NCBI RefSeq assembly: GCF_028858725.1
Contig: NC_084764.1
Coordinates: 21,193,501-21,257,500 of the forward strand
Length of the DNA stretch: 64,000 nt
Direction of reading: 5' to 3'
From: Colius striatus
Lineage: Eukaryota; Chordata; Aves; Coliiformes; Coliidae
Shown here: piece after piece, positions 46,801 through 60,550 of the stretch
How the letters are laid out: the number at the start of each line of letters is the position of its first letter
How positions within the stretch are numbered: position 1 is the first letter of the stretch
Program-made: the position numbers and the translations under genes
The notes under the pieces: generated by a model
The model's input: only the letters and a program-made list of their open reading frames with translations
Told to the model about the DNA's origin: nothing
Databases searched by the model: none

Positions 46801-49800
46801 TTGCCAGACAACTGTAACTTGCAGCATGTACTGCTGACAGAGCTGAAAACAAACACATACTTTTTTTTTTTTTGCAATTATATGGCAAATTAATAGGTGG
46901 GGTAAATGTAGCTCTGGTATTACTGCTGAAACCAATGCACTCAGCAAGGCATTCTATTTTTCGGCCTTCATCTGCTGGCAAGATCTTACCAAACTGGTAA
47001 AAGACTTCCTTCCCTCAGCCTCAGGGCACTTAACCCATGTTATTTACAAACAGGAAGCACAGCCATCTCATCTTGCCAACATATGAGCTCACAGTAAAGA
47101 GCAGCTGTTTGCAGTGCTCACATTCACATAAGCAGCCACTCGGCAGAACCTGCACAGCGCAGACCACTTTCAGGACAAGCCTCCTGGAATGCTCAGTTCT
47201 TAGTTATCCTCATTTCTGTGAGCAGTCTAACAAAATCTTACATGACATCTCAATAGAAGTTTGTATGCTACAAGTATGTGGTAGAACTCACACACAATAA
47301 ACACCTTTGTATTTTCAACCACAAAAATACCAATATAAGGTACATCAGCACGTACAGCAACTGTGCAGTACTTCTGAACACCACTCCACTAAAACACATT
47401 ATGATCAGAAAGGTCGAAGTGTTGTAAGCTTTCAAAGTCATATAGTGTGCCCGTGCAGTGTATTACCTACCATGAACAGCTAGGAGAGACAGTCTTGTGC
47501 ACCTCCAGGCTAATAAGACAAGTGGATCTTCATTCCGGTTGTCGCTAAGATCTGGGAAGCCAGACATATCTATCACATCATTCATTAGTATAAAATGAGT
47601 GAGGAACTTGTCATACTGCCTGGATATGAGGTCAACAACAGCTCCTGAAACACAAGTGATGTAGCTGTCAAAATGAATCCTCTCTAGGGGGATACTAGGC
47701 TTAAGAATCCTTAACATATCATCACTCTTGACATCAAAAGCCATTATATAGACCCGAAGATTAGTGCTGTTGCGAGTCAGTGCCTTCCAATTCTCATCTT
47801 CTGGCATACTGTCCAACGACTTGTGCATTATGGAAACACTGTGGACCAGGAGAGACAGTCGATGCAAAGGCACGTGGTTGCTGTCAGCCAGGACTCTTGC
47901 CATCTCAGCTGTAAAATCGCAGAAATCCAAAGCGAGCGAGCGCAGATTCACAAAGCGCTCCAATTCAACTGCAGTGATAAGAGTGGTGTTACCAGGGATG
48001 TGGTTGTCCAGTAAGCTCAGATGTTCCATGGTGTTGGCTATGGGGTTTGATAAGGAGGACAATGATGTGGGAGTTACTATTTGCAGCATAAACCCACAAG
48101 ACAGCCATTTCAATTGCCTGCTATTGCCCAATATCTCTTCAAACAGCTGCTGTATTCTGCAAGTAAACAAAACAGACAATGATACCGTTAAATATGGTTT
48201 GGTCTTACCAGTTGCACACCATTCCATTTTTTTAAATCCAGAATTACTCTTCTTCTTTCATTTGGGATCTTTTCCAGACAGAAAGTGTTATTATTATGGT
48301 TCTTCTGAACTACAAATGTTACAGCCTGACTCTGCAGAGCTCCCACAGCAACTGAGCCTTCACTGCACCTAAAAGGTTAAAATTATAAACTATCTGAAGA
48401 AAAACTATGTACTTTTTCTTTCCAAAAACAGTGGCACACTATGAACCTTCATTTCATGTATTTCTCAGCACATCGTTAACACCCTCCCACATACATTCTA
48501 AGGTTATGCAAATGAGAAAACCTGTAATGCTTTTACAACACAGTTCTTGTTTTTGAAAACAGCTTTTCAGATTTGCTAACCTCTCAAGAACTGCAAACTC
48601 AATATGGAAAAAATAAGTCATTTTCAATGAAAGGTTGCAGAAACTTGACTTTGAGCATAAGTTAGGATGATCTGAAACTACTTGCATGACTTTGCTGATT
48701 AAAAGGTAAAGAACAAACATGTAAGAAGATCCTTTAAATAATTCTCAATGTGCAGTCAATTGGATTTTCAAGTGTCAACATGCTCAAGTTTTACCAAAAC
48801 AACTTGGACCTGATAACGTTTCAGTCTCAGATTATCAGTGCCAGATGATTCTGGCACTGCTGGAATCTTCATGCCACTTATGACCCTGCATGAGTATGAT
48901 GCACTTATTCTGATACATCTCACCTTTCCTACTCATTTTTTAAAGAAGGGATGTTAAACACCCAATCCGTTAAGGCAACAAAAGTATTTTAAGGTGAGAT
49001 TTTGAATATAAAATTCAAATAGTACAGTCAAACTATAGACTTTCTCCAAGTATTTTTCCTGCCTCTATCCTATAGCTGCTAAGGCCCAAAAGAGTCTTCT
49101 TGCCAAAATGACAAGTGATCCCTGAGCATATACATTCAAGCACATGTGTAGATGAGAGTCTGATCTCAAACCTTCAAATCCAGAAGGGAAGATCAGCATT
49201 TAAGTTAAGCAGATGAGCTAGGCTATGACAGTTCCATAAAATACCAAGAAACAATAGTAAACATCTCGAGTACAATATCAGCCTCAAATCAGGTAATGCT
49301 TTGCACAGAACACTTTTTCCTTTCTTGATATGAATGTCTGTATACTTACTTACTACATCTAAGCAAAACAATGTTACAGATTACTCTCATTCACCTATCT
49401 TTAATCAAGATAACGTCCAGACAAAATTAAAGGCTTATTTAGCCCAGTCTCCTTGACAGAGAGCAGGGAAACTTGAACACCTTGAGGAGAGAAGCAGAAC
49501 AAGGAAAGCACATAGGGATATTTCTCAAATAGACCTCCTTAACCAGAGATAGCTTTCTCTATTTAGTAACCTTCAGGGATCTCACTTCTACAAATTTATC
49601 CAAGCTCCTCTTTGAGTCAAGTAAGCTTTCAAAGAATCACAGAATAATCAGGGCTGGAAGAGACCTCTAGAGATCACGTAGCCCAACTCTACTTGCTAAA
49701 GCAGATTCACCTCGATCAAGTCGCACAGGAATGCATTCAGGTGGGTTTTGAAAGCCTCCAGAGGACACTCCACACCCTCCCTGGGCAGCCTGTGCCAGGG

Positions 49801-52800
49801 CTCCCTCACCCTCACGGAACTAAGTTTTTCCTTGTGTTCAAGTGGAACTTCCCGTGTTACAGCTTGCGCCTGCTACCCCTTGTCCTGTCACTGGGTGCTA
49901 CAGAAAAGCCACTCACCCCAACCTCTTGACGTTGCCCTTTAGGTATTTATAAGCATGAATAAGGTCATAAGCATGAATAAGGTCCCTCCTAGGTCTTCCC
50001 TTCCTGCAGGCTAAACACCACCAGGTCTCTCAGCCATTCCTCATACGAAATGTTCACGTCCCCTGATTATCTTGGTGGCCCTGCACCAGACTCTCCACGA
50101 GTTCCATCTCTCTTAAGCTGAGGAGCCCAGAACTGGACACAGGACTCCAGATGAGGCCTCACCAGGGCAGAGTAGAGGGGGAGCAGAACCTCCGTCAACC
50201 TGCTGGCCACACTCTTCTTCATGCATCCCCGGATGCCACTGGCCTTCCTAGCCATGAGGGCACATTGCTGTGTCTGCACTGTGACTTCCCCCTCTTCTTC
50301 CTTGCTCTGATGATCCTGTCACCTACTACCTGTGATGCCCTACAATTTTTCTATTGTAAAAAAAAGCTAAAGATCAGCCCTTACTCATCCATTCTCTTGC
50401 CTGCATGTGCTTTCTTGCTTTTCTTAAGAATGTACTGGGTTTGCAAGGCCTGACTTCTCTTTGTGTGTGGAGAAGTTGGTGAGGTTAGTGTATTTATCTA
50501 TTAAAAACCTCAGAATTGCTCCAAGAGTTTTGCCTAGGATAGTCATCAGGTTTAAAAATGTCAGTTCTTCCAGGTCTTCTCTGATTTTTTTTTTTTTTTT
50601 TGAACTGAGGACTAGCAGCTGTGACAAAGCGCATAGTTTAGAGGACAGGTCAGGAGTCACCATAGTGTAGTTTCGCTACTTTGTTACTAAATTATTTTAC
50701 AGTTCAAGTGAGCCCTCTGATCCTGGCAATGTTTGTTTCATAGTTATTTCTGCCAATGCTTAATTTGAAGGCAGGTTCTCTGACAATCCCACAAACAAAA
50801 ACATTCTACCATAGGAACCTCTCTAATTTCTTCCAATGAACAAAGACTCCTCCCTTCCCCCTCTCACCACACACATTTACAAACCATGCTGTGATGGTTG
50901 CAGCAATGGCAGAATTCCTGGCAGTCCAGACAGTCAATCTAATAGTACTTGTAGTGTTTTACAGAACAATGGGAAAGATGACAAATCAATTTTGAGATGC
51001 TCAGTAGAACAGTACCATCTATATACCTCACTGCACTAAAAGTCTGTTTAAATTGTGCTTCTGATACAACAAACATCTAAGCTTAGAAAAGCGCTGTTCT
51101 AGTACATACACAACTTAATGAAGAGAGGTGTGATACAGAACTCTGCAGCTATAAGGTGAGTTTTCTCTCCTGTGGGGATTACACTAAATAACTTTAGAGA
51201 GGTACTGATTTAATGCTATCTACACATTGACTTTTTAGGGAAAGTACTGAAGTATTTACACGCACATTTAGAACTGTGCTGACAGTCTACTAACCCACAG
51301 GTCCTAAGAAAACTTTGCAGCCATCTTCCCCCAGTTCTTCACTAACTTAATAAAAAGAGATCAAACATGCCAATAGAGAACATTTAATAGTGATCACTTC
51401 TGGATTGTTTGTTAATTCCTGCTTTATGTAAGGCCAGACAGGAAGCACAATGTAAACCACATGCCATTAGCTTTCCCATATTTCACATACATTTTTCGAA
51501 CAGCTTAACATGGGCTTTTCCTCCCCTGCAAATTCTTGTGCACAACCTGTTTTTCATACACAGGCTGCATCTAACTGGAGTTTGCAAAAATAGTTTTGCA
51601 TTCTAGAAATTTAGACACATTAAATGAATTCTTGGGAATTAACACCCATTTTATTATCATCTTATCTTTCACTTAAACCATCTAGCAGCTAGCACAACGT
51701 TTAACTTACATATGGTTATCTTAAAGCTCACTTATAAAGTTGAAGTTTAAGCACAGTTTAGTAAATATAACACAAAACATAAGCAGAGCTCAGTACATGT
51801 AAGAAAGTGACGTAACCTAGTGATGTCTCCACAAGCATACATAATCAGTCCCTTTTGCACCCTGCACACAGCAATTACAGGATGTCACCATCGACCTGAA
51901 ACCTTCAAGTTACAATACTGGAGCAAACTATTTAAAAAAATAAAAACCTCAAAATAAGTTACTTTCACAATTAATGCCCCAAGTGGCACTTTCAGTCAGA
52001 GGACAGAGCAAAGCCTGACTAGACAGGCTGAGTTACTGTTTAAGCCCCAAAAACAGTCCTGAAGCCCATCGATGGCCCTGGACAGGAAACAAACATATTA
52101 CTAAGGTCCATATGGAGCCCATTTGTTTAATTAAAGACTACCAATCAAAACGTTTTGTTTAATAACAAAGGCTCAACTGATTCTGTTGGAAATCAAACTA
52201 TCTGAATCACATGGATCAATCACAGGAAACACACTTCAGAAAGCCAAAATTTTAAACAAGTACCCTTTATTCAACTCAAAACAAATGCTGAGCTTCCCAA
52301 CAGTAATAAACTCAGTTGTAAATAGATCTTTAAAAAGTAACCAGGGATCCATATGCTACACAAAAAAAAGAAAGAACAAGCACTACAAACCTATGCTGAT
52401 TACTGCAAAAGCCCATTTCTGAAAACACAGTCCAAAGCCTCCTCTCCCTCAGAGCAACCCTTAAGTCTTAACCTGGGGGAGCATCCTAAAGGTTCCATGC
52501 TAGCCGAGATTTCACCCACGGTCTGTTACACCCAGCTTAATGCTATGGACTTAAGGAAGTATCACATTTTATTCCCTGGCTGCTTTAATTGCAGGAAATT
52601 CCTGAAACGGTTTAGTAAGGTTTATCACCACACAGGTTCCAAAAATCCTCAGCTACCAATAAGGAAGTCTCCAAAGGCTGCTCAGTATTTTTCCGCGTTA
52701 GTTACAGTATCCATGTTTTGCAATTTAACTGATGCAAACCCAAGTGCAGAAGACAAGACTAAGGAGTCATAATGATTTAAGGATTTAACCTGCTGGTAGT

Positions 52801-55800
52801 GTCAATGAGAGCACTGAAAAAAAAAAAACAGATGACTTTGCTTTAATATAGAAAAGGACTAGCACGTCCTAATGACATTATTTATTCTAAAAAGAGCCCC
52901 CTAAACAAACAACAAAACACTACCAGCAACCAAAGATGTAGCATCAATCTGCTCATTCCAAAACGTGCAGAGGTCAATATTCACCTAAAAGGCTAACTTC
53001 AAATTAGATAATGAGTTTTGAATGGTTTATGACTCTGAAATGTACTTACTTATTTTTGTTATTTGTTTGAAGAAATGTTTAACCATGCACTCAGCTGAGT
53101 AAACATCTGCTTTGATTGCCCTCTTCGAGCCCCTTGGCAAAGATTTGATTGTATGTTTTCACAACAAAGGATATGAAAAAGAGGAGCTTTACCAAGTTAG
53201 GTTTTAACCTGCATGCAGCACTGTAGTACATAGATTAAACAGAACCCTGAATTGCTCTAAGTTCTGCTGTCTAAGCATAATGGATGACAAAGGCACAAAA
53301 TATGACACACATCTGTATGTGCACTGTTTCACAAACTTGTTTGGTTCAATGGCTGCATTCACTTACACATGTACTGATCTGATAACATACACTCACCATT
53401 TCCAAAACTACTTTAAAAATAATAATGGAGATCTAGAGTGGCTGTACTTACTCCACTCCCACATTACTAGGAGAATCACCAAACGGTAAGGTGTTTAAAA
53501 TGACACAAATGAAAACAATGGTATTCAGGTCTTATCTATATGGAAAGCTTTAGAAGAACAGATAAAACAGGTAACTTAGCATCACTCCCTCTACTGAAAT
53601 TTATTCCAGAAGTCAGCTGCTCTTTACATTATATTTAACCTTTTCCAAACAAGAACCAGCTATCCTGATTATAAGCATTCAAGGACTGTACCCTGATGTA
53701 ATTATGGCAAGCTAGAACACATCTCTGAACTAAACAAGTCCATTATGAGCTACAATTGTCCAGGAATTCTGTAAATACATAACCTAGTTTTGGGATGCAA
53801 CTTGAAGTAAGTTCTTTGTGCTTATGTTCTCTTTCAAGTTTACTTGCTACAGGTTCTCCATTCTTGTGAAATACAACAGATTACTTCCAATTTTTTCACC
53901 TATGGCAACAGCTGAGGTGCTGGTAACAAGTCCCCATCTCTCCTCCCCTTAACATTGTTTCTAAAACACAATGAAGACAGGAAATAAAAGATTCTCACCC
54001 TGCTGAAAAGGGTGGGGGGAAGCCACAAGACCAGACTACTTCATATAAATAGTAGGAAGAGAAAACAACTCAACGTAAGAACTCAGATTATTTAAGGCAT
54101 GGAAATCTGTATTATGTTACCTGGTTTTATTCATGTATTTGATAACTCATAAATTCAACTTACTGCTTAATCTTCTTGCCATCAGGGTCGACCTTGCCGA
54201 GGTATGTATTTGATATACTTCCATGTTGCTGTAGAATGCTTATATCCCCAAAGAGACTCAGTTTCTGGAGGTTTCTGTGAAATGACAAAATAAAAAGAAA
54301 TCTGTACACAAAATTCAATCATTGTGAGGAATTTTTATCCATAAGATGAGCACAGGCAATAAGGACACATTATTACATTGAACACACAGTCTGTTTAGGG
54401 AAACATGCTACTGTCTGCAAAACAGGCACATATGGAACTACAGAAAATAAGAGTGAAGAGGACTACACAAACTGCTGAATCCAGCTGTAAAAGCAAATGC
54501 CAGTTTTCAGTCACCTCAGGAGTATTTTCAGCAGTCCAGCACCATAAAGAAAACTTTTAGCAGTGCTTTCATGCACTTCTTAATCCCTGGAACATGTGTG
54601 TTGTCAGAGATGAACACATCAAATACCTATTCCTTTCAACATTTAATCCTGCATTTAACGCCCAAGTAGAATGCAACCACAAAGAACCCTGTCTGAGCAA
54701 TTAAGTACCACAGTTACAAGCAGGAACACAAACCTGCCTCAATCAAGGCAACACAAACCTCAGACATGAAAGCTAAAGCTCCCTACTCCCTAGTCAGTGT
54801 CTAATTTCACTTATATCAAAGTAGGGGAAGCTGTTCTAAGATCTGCCATCAGTGACTAGAAGAGGATCTGTGGTCCTCTATCACACAGAATTTTTGGAAG
54901 AGATACCTAAAAAGAAGTGAAAGCAGAACCTCTAAGTTTATGCTGGACATGACTCAGTGTGCTAGACAGTCAGTTTTCCTTGCCCTTGTACAGTTTATTT
55001 CTCTGACTTGCATCTTTTCTATTCCTAAAAATGATCAAGTGAGAGATATGAAAATGACTACAGTTTTAGAGCAGTTGTGTGGCATTTACTTTTAAGATTC
55101 TATTTTTTAACTGACGTTAAGTTTCGGGAAAACTTTAATTTATACATGCTATAAATTAGACTTACTGCTAACATGCAAGGACTAGTCTGCACTTGGTAAT
55201 TAACACGGTAGAAACTCCAGTTTCATCACAAATAGATACATGAGTTGAATTAATCTGAAACAGTAGATGCCAATTAACCTGTAGCTGACAATTATGTGAG
55301 TTACATAAATCCTTATTTCTGCTGGCTTACAAATAATATGCTAACATTTCAAATCAGCTTTGAGGAAAATGCAGTACAGTTGCAGTGCTCAAATTATAGG
55401 GAAACTCTGGTGCCAGTTCACTGCCTCCACTGAGCTGATATTTTACTGGTGAACAGGCAGGGGGAGAGGGTGGCACACATCAAGTAGTCAGGTTTTACAT
55501 TTTTTAAGTACATATGAAACGGTAGATACCAATTACAGACTGCAGAAGTCATAATTCACCTGTTTTGAAGTTCCTGTATTCAATAATTCCACCCTAGTTT
55601 CCTGAAATCTAACCATTGTTGCACCTGACATTCTTTACAGGTAAACAAAACTTAATAGCGAAATCCACAAGCTCCACAAGCTTCCGTATTTAGTCAGACA
55701 AGTACTCGAGCAAAATACCTAGATTATAACAACAGTTTAGAAATTCTAATAATTTAATATTTACTCTTTTAAATACTGGACTAGTGTGCGAATGATGCAT

Positions 55801-58800
55801 TAAAATCAATTGAGCCCTGACCAGATACTCAATAGTCTATAAAACTAAGGCAATGCCTGATCAAACTGAATAAGCATGGCAGGGAAATCTGAAGACATTG
55901 GCACTACCACTGAGAGTATTTTAGGCTCTTCTTTCCTCAAAAGCTGTAAGAGCGAGTCTGGTATGACAGGGAAAGATACCAGAGTCTGGTATGACACCTG
56001 GTGTGAAAGGCAGTGTTCACAGCCAATGCTATAATTAAGCTTTTATCTTCTGATCTTGGTGATTTAGTTGTGAGAGCTAAGAGACAAAACAGAGTCTTCA
56101 TAACAATTTTGAATCACCCGCACACTCCCATAACACACAGGACTCCTTCTGGGCTACCTCCACTGCATGCAACTATAGCAAGTACAAATTTCAGAGCCAT
56201 CGAAATAGAAGACGTGCAATATTATTTACTGGTACCCTACATGTTTTTACTACGTTACTTGACTGCCATTTCATATGCTCCAGTAATACACAGAAAAGTT
56301 TTCTGCCTCAAAACTTCAGCAATGCAAACATCCAATCATTTTTCCATTCACAACACAGTTACAGCCATCAACAAATCTGATCACAGTTCAACACAGAATT
56401 AGATTCTTGCTGTTTGCAGTGTCATACAAAGTCTATGCCATTCAGCTTACATAGTGTCTTTATTTCAGAGTTAGTGAAGTGATTGCTATTTAAATAAAAT
56501 TATTTAGAAGTTAATTGTCATATTTTCCTAAAAGTCATAATGGTAGTATGGAATCCTATGTACTACTCACACACTCAGCTGGGGGAAAATATGTGTTGGG
56601 GGAGATTTCTAAACCCTTTATTTTTCACTAGTTCAAAAGGTGCACTAAAAGTAGTAATCTGTTTACTAGACTCCATCTTCAGTACTTTGGTAGGCTTTAA
56701 TTACATAAAATATTGATTTTTACAGCCCATTGTGGTCCCAGCACTATTAAAACAATATTTTGGGAGCAATATGCTGTCACACACAAAATAAAATTTATGG
56801 TAACTTGAGTTCTACCTCAAATAAGAGGCAGACATCCAATATACCTTTATGGATGACACTGGTTGATAGCAGAACTTGTCAGAATATTATCAATTGTTTT
56901 TAACTACTTGTCCACAACTTGCTTTTTTCCTTAATTCCATCTGAATTAGCAAAGCTCGCTCAAATATTTTTCTAGAGACTTAACATGAAGATTTGCTTAA
57001 AAATTGGCAATTTATGTTGTATAGAAAATGCCTTTGTTAACAAAAATACACATTATTCTCCTCTACCTATGAGCACATCTAGACACTGCATTACTTTCAA
57101 CCATTCCATTTCTTAGGTCCTGCAGTATTGTAACTCTTCCAGGAATTCTAGAGCCATGTAAAGTAGTTATTTTTCTTCCTGCAAGGAGGGGGTTGTTACT
57201 GTATTGTTTAAGAATAGATTCAAAAGCCTACAAGACTACATAGTTAAGAAACAGCATACCATTTCATTAAAGTAGATTTCTTCCTCCCTAGGTCTGAAGA
57301 CGGAAATTCTTTGAACTTCTCTGCCAAAAAGCTATCATAAGGGCTGACAGGAGTTATGAAAGAACCATCCTGTTCTAAACTTAATTCCAAAACGAACTTG
57401 TTGACAGTGATTCAGACACAGGAGAAGATAAAAACGCTGCTGTTTCCATTATTTTGGAAATTATAATGGTAGTCCCATGTACAATGACATATGGTAAACA
57501 GGAGGATTATTAATTATCCTTGAGTTAGAGATGAAGAGAAGCAGAGAAATGAAGTGACTGGACCACAGTGACAAAAACTAAGCATCAGACAATGCCTCTG
57601 GTTTAGACATGCAGTCACAGTAAGAACTAAGCAGTAATCTGGCATATGCTAGTAATGCTCCTTCCCACCTTGTTTCAATCTCAAAACTCTACTCATAAAA
57701 AGCAGTGTTCTACATGCAAACTGATGAGTTATTGTTAAAAAGTACATTAAAAACTAACTACTAAAAACCTTGTCTGTTTGAGGGGAAGAAAAAGGAGTCT
57801 ATTCAGAAAGTAAATCTGAATAAAAGGTCAAGTGATCAATGTAACATCCCCCCTATCCCTTTTTTTAATGCTCATTAGAAAAAGTGCCTACTTTAATAAC
57901 CAGGTATCCTGTGTTACCCACTTATACATTATTAATTTTAAAGGAAGAGAGCAGTATGCAAATTATTAGAAGACAGCAAGAAAAGTACAGTAATGCAAAA
58001 TCCTATCAAAGTTGGTCATTTTTCACCTCTGGCTTACTATCGAAATAAGACTCTGCTAGAGAAAAGGTACTGGAACAACAACTACTTCTATGTAGTATAT
58101 TACTGCAGTCCTGAGCCACACTGTGCATACAGAATCCGTAAAAAGAACTTCAGGAAGCAAGTGTCCTTGTACAGGTTTCAGAAAAGGCCATGGAGAATGA
58201 ACCCAAAGCCTTCTCACAAGGCATTTAATTTTGACAGACTTCATACTTTACCGAAAGAAAACAAAAAAAGATTCTAAGTTTTGCCAAAGAAATCCTCAGG
58301 CAACATCTCCCGCAAATACTATTTATTTTCCTGCAGATACTATTTATTTCTAAGTTCCAAGTCCATTTAGCGATATTCGACTCCAATCAGATAATGGCCA
58401 ACATCACTTCAACATTTTTTCCGCTTACAACATTAGCTGGATTTCCCCAAGATTCAACAGTTAAGTGATTGCTCCTTAAAGGCAAGAGAAGACTGATCAA
58501 GACAGATGATCATGCTTTGCATACCAGAGTTTCACAGGGCAAGAATTAAATGAAGATAAAGGTGAGTCAAGACAAAGGAGCCATTTTCGGAAAACTCAGC
58601 CATCGCAGTTGCACCACAGGAAGGACTTGCTGGGCACAGCAGAGCAGAGGAACCGAAAGTGGGACTTGACATGCCACATTTGCATTCATCTCAAGCCAAC
58701 GAGGAATTACATGTAAAGTTCTCTCACTACAATTCAAAACAAAGAAGCAAGGAAGGCCTCAAACTACTCTGCAATCCCTCCGGAATGAAAGAGGGGCAGT

Positions 58801-60550
58801 GACCAGACTATGACTCAGTTGCAGACAGTTTTCCAAAGGCATCCACAAGGTTTAATTCAACCTAAAGGTATCCTGAAGTACTTGCAGTTTGACTTCCTCT
58901 CTCCCTACCCCAGTAAGTGAAGTTATAAGCACACAGTGGAGAAGTCACAGTAACCATTTCCTATCCTAAAATCTGCATGGCTTTCCAAACCTAATAACCT
59001 AACTGTAATACTCTTGCTTTCCTGTCCCAGGTGTTGACTAGAGGCCATATGTTACGATGTCTGATTATTATCTTTTTAAAAGATATTTATCTTAAACACA
59101 CCCAGACATGGTAAAGAGAACGAAAGTATTTTCAATTCAAAGAACCCCAACCTGAGGAAAATATCTAACCTGCCGAAGTAAGCCTGTGAAAAAAAAGGAA
59201 CTAAACAGATCCTAAGTCCAAACCACAGGAAAAGATTTCTACTCTTCAAATTCAATTTGGTCAAGAAAGTCCTATGTCTGAAGTTTGGGTTGTTTTTTTT
59301 GTTTTCAATTAACAAACATTAAAACGTTCTCCTAGTTAAAACTGAGTCAAATCTCAGTTTAACAGGTAGCACTAGAGCAGGCACAAAAGCTCTGCTTTTC
59401 GGCGGCAAACTCCCTCACAGCTGGAAGCTGAGAGTATTTTATTGAGGAGGCATTCCATCCCTGTCCATTCAGAAAAACAAAACAAAAGAAAACCCCAAAC
59501 CAAAACAAACCACCACTGCTGTAATTTTAAGTCTCCTACCAGCTTCTCGTGCCATTATTTTTCAGTCACGCACAAGAGGTGTAAAGCTTGTCCGTAGTTA
59601 GATTTATACTTTAAAGTGGAAAAGGTGCCTCGTTAGGCACCAAACTCAAACACCCAGCTCATACTTGCTCCATCGGGGCTCCATTTCCCTTCTTCAAAGG
59701 GCGAAGAAGTGTTTATTATTGCAGCTGTACCTGTTTTGCATACTGACTAGCCACTTGCCAGCTAAACGCCTGCGTTCATATTCTCCATCAGAATACAGAA
59801 CACGACAAAAATTAGGTAGTTGGAAGCAATGCGCCTCCGCTTCTGCTCGACTCGCAGCCGCAGAAGACTCCCTCGGCTTACCCAAGCCGGCCGTGCGGCT
59901 CCTCTCCCTCCCAACCCCCGCCCGTGGCTCCGGGGGCGCAGCCCCAGGCCAGCGCAGCCGACCCCCGGGCGCCGCGGAAGCGGACGAGAGAGATGGGCCC
60001 CGGCGCCGCGCGGCCCAGGAGGGTATCCGGGGCTCGGCCCGCCCCCGCCGCCTACCCTCACGCTCGCACCGGGCGAGGCGCGGAGAGGCCCTGCCCCCGC
60101 CCCGGGCCCGGGCCGGCGGCAGTACCTGTTGTTGCGGACGCTGCTCAGGACGCACAGCACCAGCTCCAGGTAGGTCCTCAGCAGGTCGAGCCAGCGCGGG
60201 CACAGCGGCGGCGCCTCCTCGTCGGCCCCCGCCGCGGCGCTCTCGCCCGCCGCCACCGCCCCCCCGCCGCCGCCGCTGGGGTAGTTGTCGGCGGCGAACT
60301 GTACGCGGAGCTCACGGACGAACCAGCCGCACTTGCGCATGAGGAATTCGAGGCGCGGGCGCTCGGCCGGCGAGACGCGGAGGCTGAGGCGGAGGCGCGG
60401 CCAGAGGGCCGGGTAGAAGAGGCACTCCCGCCAGTGCGAGCAGGCGGCCGAGGCCCGCAGCCGGTCGGGGCCCGCCAGGAAGGAGAAGATGTGGACCACC
60501 AGTTCGCTGGGCAGGGAGCCGGCGCCTACCGCCTCCCCGCACACCGACAT
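43616..60550 (-). CDS. FBXO33: FBXO33, F-box substrate adaptor of an SCF ubiquitin ligase; 4 exons
   Basis: Exons on the minus strand are 60550-60126, 54274-54164, 48156-47471 and 43887-43616; phases agree and sum to 1494 nt (497 residues plus stop). The N-terminus has an F-box ([20 protein letters not shown], then [13 protein letters not shown] and YPALWPRL, residues about 11-58), which binds SKP1. The rest matches FBXO33 throughout, with blocks such as [55 protein letters not shown] and [19 protein letters not shown], probably a leucine-rich-repeat-like substrate-binding fold. FBXO33 has been reported to direct YB-1 for ubiquitination. Human FBXO33 is, as I recall, about 555 residues with a longer N-terminus; here I start at [11 protein letters not shown], just before the F-box. 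The frame is open for 155 codons upstream, so a more distal start is possible. Confidence 0.94.
43888..47470 (-). other. FBXO33 intron 3
   Basis: The intron holds a perfect 3 x 30-bp tandem repeat at 45579-45668 (listed separately) and a T/A run near 46861-46873. I see no other feature. Confidence 0.55.
45579..45668. repeat. Perfect 3 x 30-bp tandem repeat
   Basis: GAGCTCGTAGGTAACACAGT plus ATGTTTACAA is repeated three times with no differences. Perfect identity suggests a recent expansion. It lies in FBXO33 intron 3. The + strand frame reads [10 protein letters not shown] three times, but this is not a gene. Confidence 0.97.
47471..48156 (-). CDS. FBXO33: FBXO33 exon 3 (main substrate-binding region)
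   Basis: The acceptor is TTACTTGCAG and the donor is CATG|GTAGGT. This exon (686 nt) encodes [20 protein letters not shown] through [18 protein letters not shown]. It has leucine-spaced segments ([28 protein letters not shown]) typical of the LRR-like part of FBXO33, and leaves phase 1 for exon 4. Confidence 0.93.
48157..54163 (-). other. FBXO33 intron 2
   Basis: This 6-kb intron contains one CR1 fragment (49634-50280) and a T run at about 50587-50601. Nothing else is supported; the open frame at 52353-52772 (139 codons) has no recognised domain. Confidence 0.55.
49634..50280 (-). mobile_element. CR1 LINE fragment including the end of ORF2
   Basis: It begins with AATCACAGAATAATCAGGGC (complement of the CR1 3' end) and runs through CACACCCTCCCTGGGCAGCC to the coding part. 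On the minus strand, 50279-50067 encodes [20 protein letters not shown] followed by [12 protein letters not shown], the conserved C-terminus of the CR1 reverse-transcriptase ORF. The copy is 5'-truncated and frame-broken. It carries an internal direct duplication of CATAAGCATGAATAAGGT at about 49949-49984. It has the same orientation as FBXO33. Confidence 0.93.
54164..54274 (-). CDS. FBXO33: FBXO33 exon 2
   Basis: The acceptor is TTTCACAG and the donor is CA|GTAAGT. The 111-nt exon encodes [20 protein letters not shown] then [17 protein letters not shown], matching human FBXO33 almost residue for residue. Phases 2 and 2 fit exons 1 and 3. Confidence 0.93.
54275..60125 (-). other. FBXO33 intron 1
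   Basis: This 5.85-kb AT-rich intron holds no recognised transposon or RNA gene. Short open frames (56013-56402, 57993-58277, + strand) have no identifiable domain. The part beyond about 59850 belongs to the CpG island. Confidence 0.55.
60126..60550 (-). CDS. FBXO33: FBXO33 exon 1 with F-box
   Basis: The ATG at 60550 opens [20 protein letters not shown], continuing into the F-box and [21 protein letters not shown] Gly/Ala-rich insert ([20 protein letters not shown]) precedes [20 protein letters not shown]. The donor is AACAG|GTACTG. The exon is very GC-rich, being inside the promoter CpG island. The ATG was chosen because homology to the human protein begins just before the F-box; 155 open codons upstream lack recognisable conservation. 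Confidence 0.88.

Noticed and set aside
47764-48372. 202-codon plus-strand open frame
   Set aside because: Antisense to FBXO33 exon 3, which encodes a well conserved protein on the other strand.
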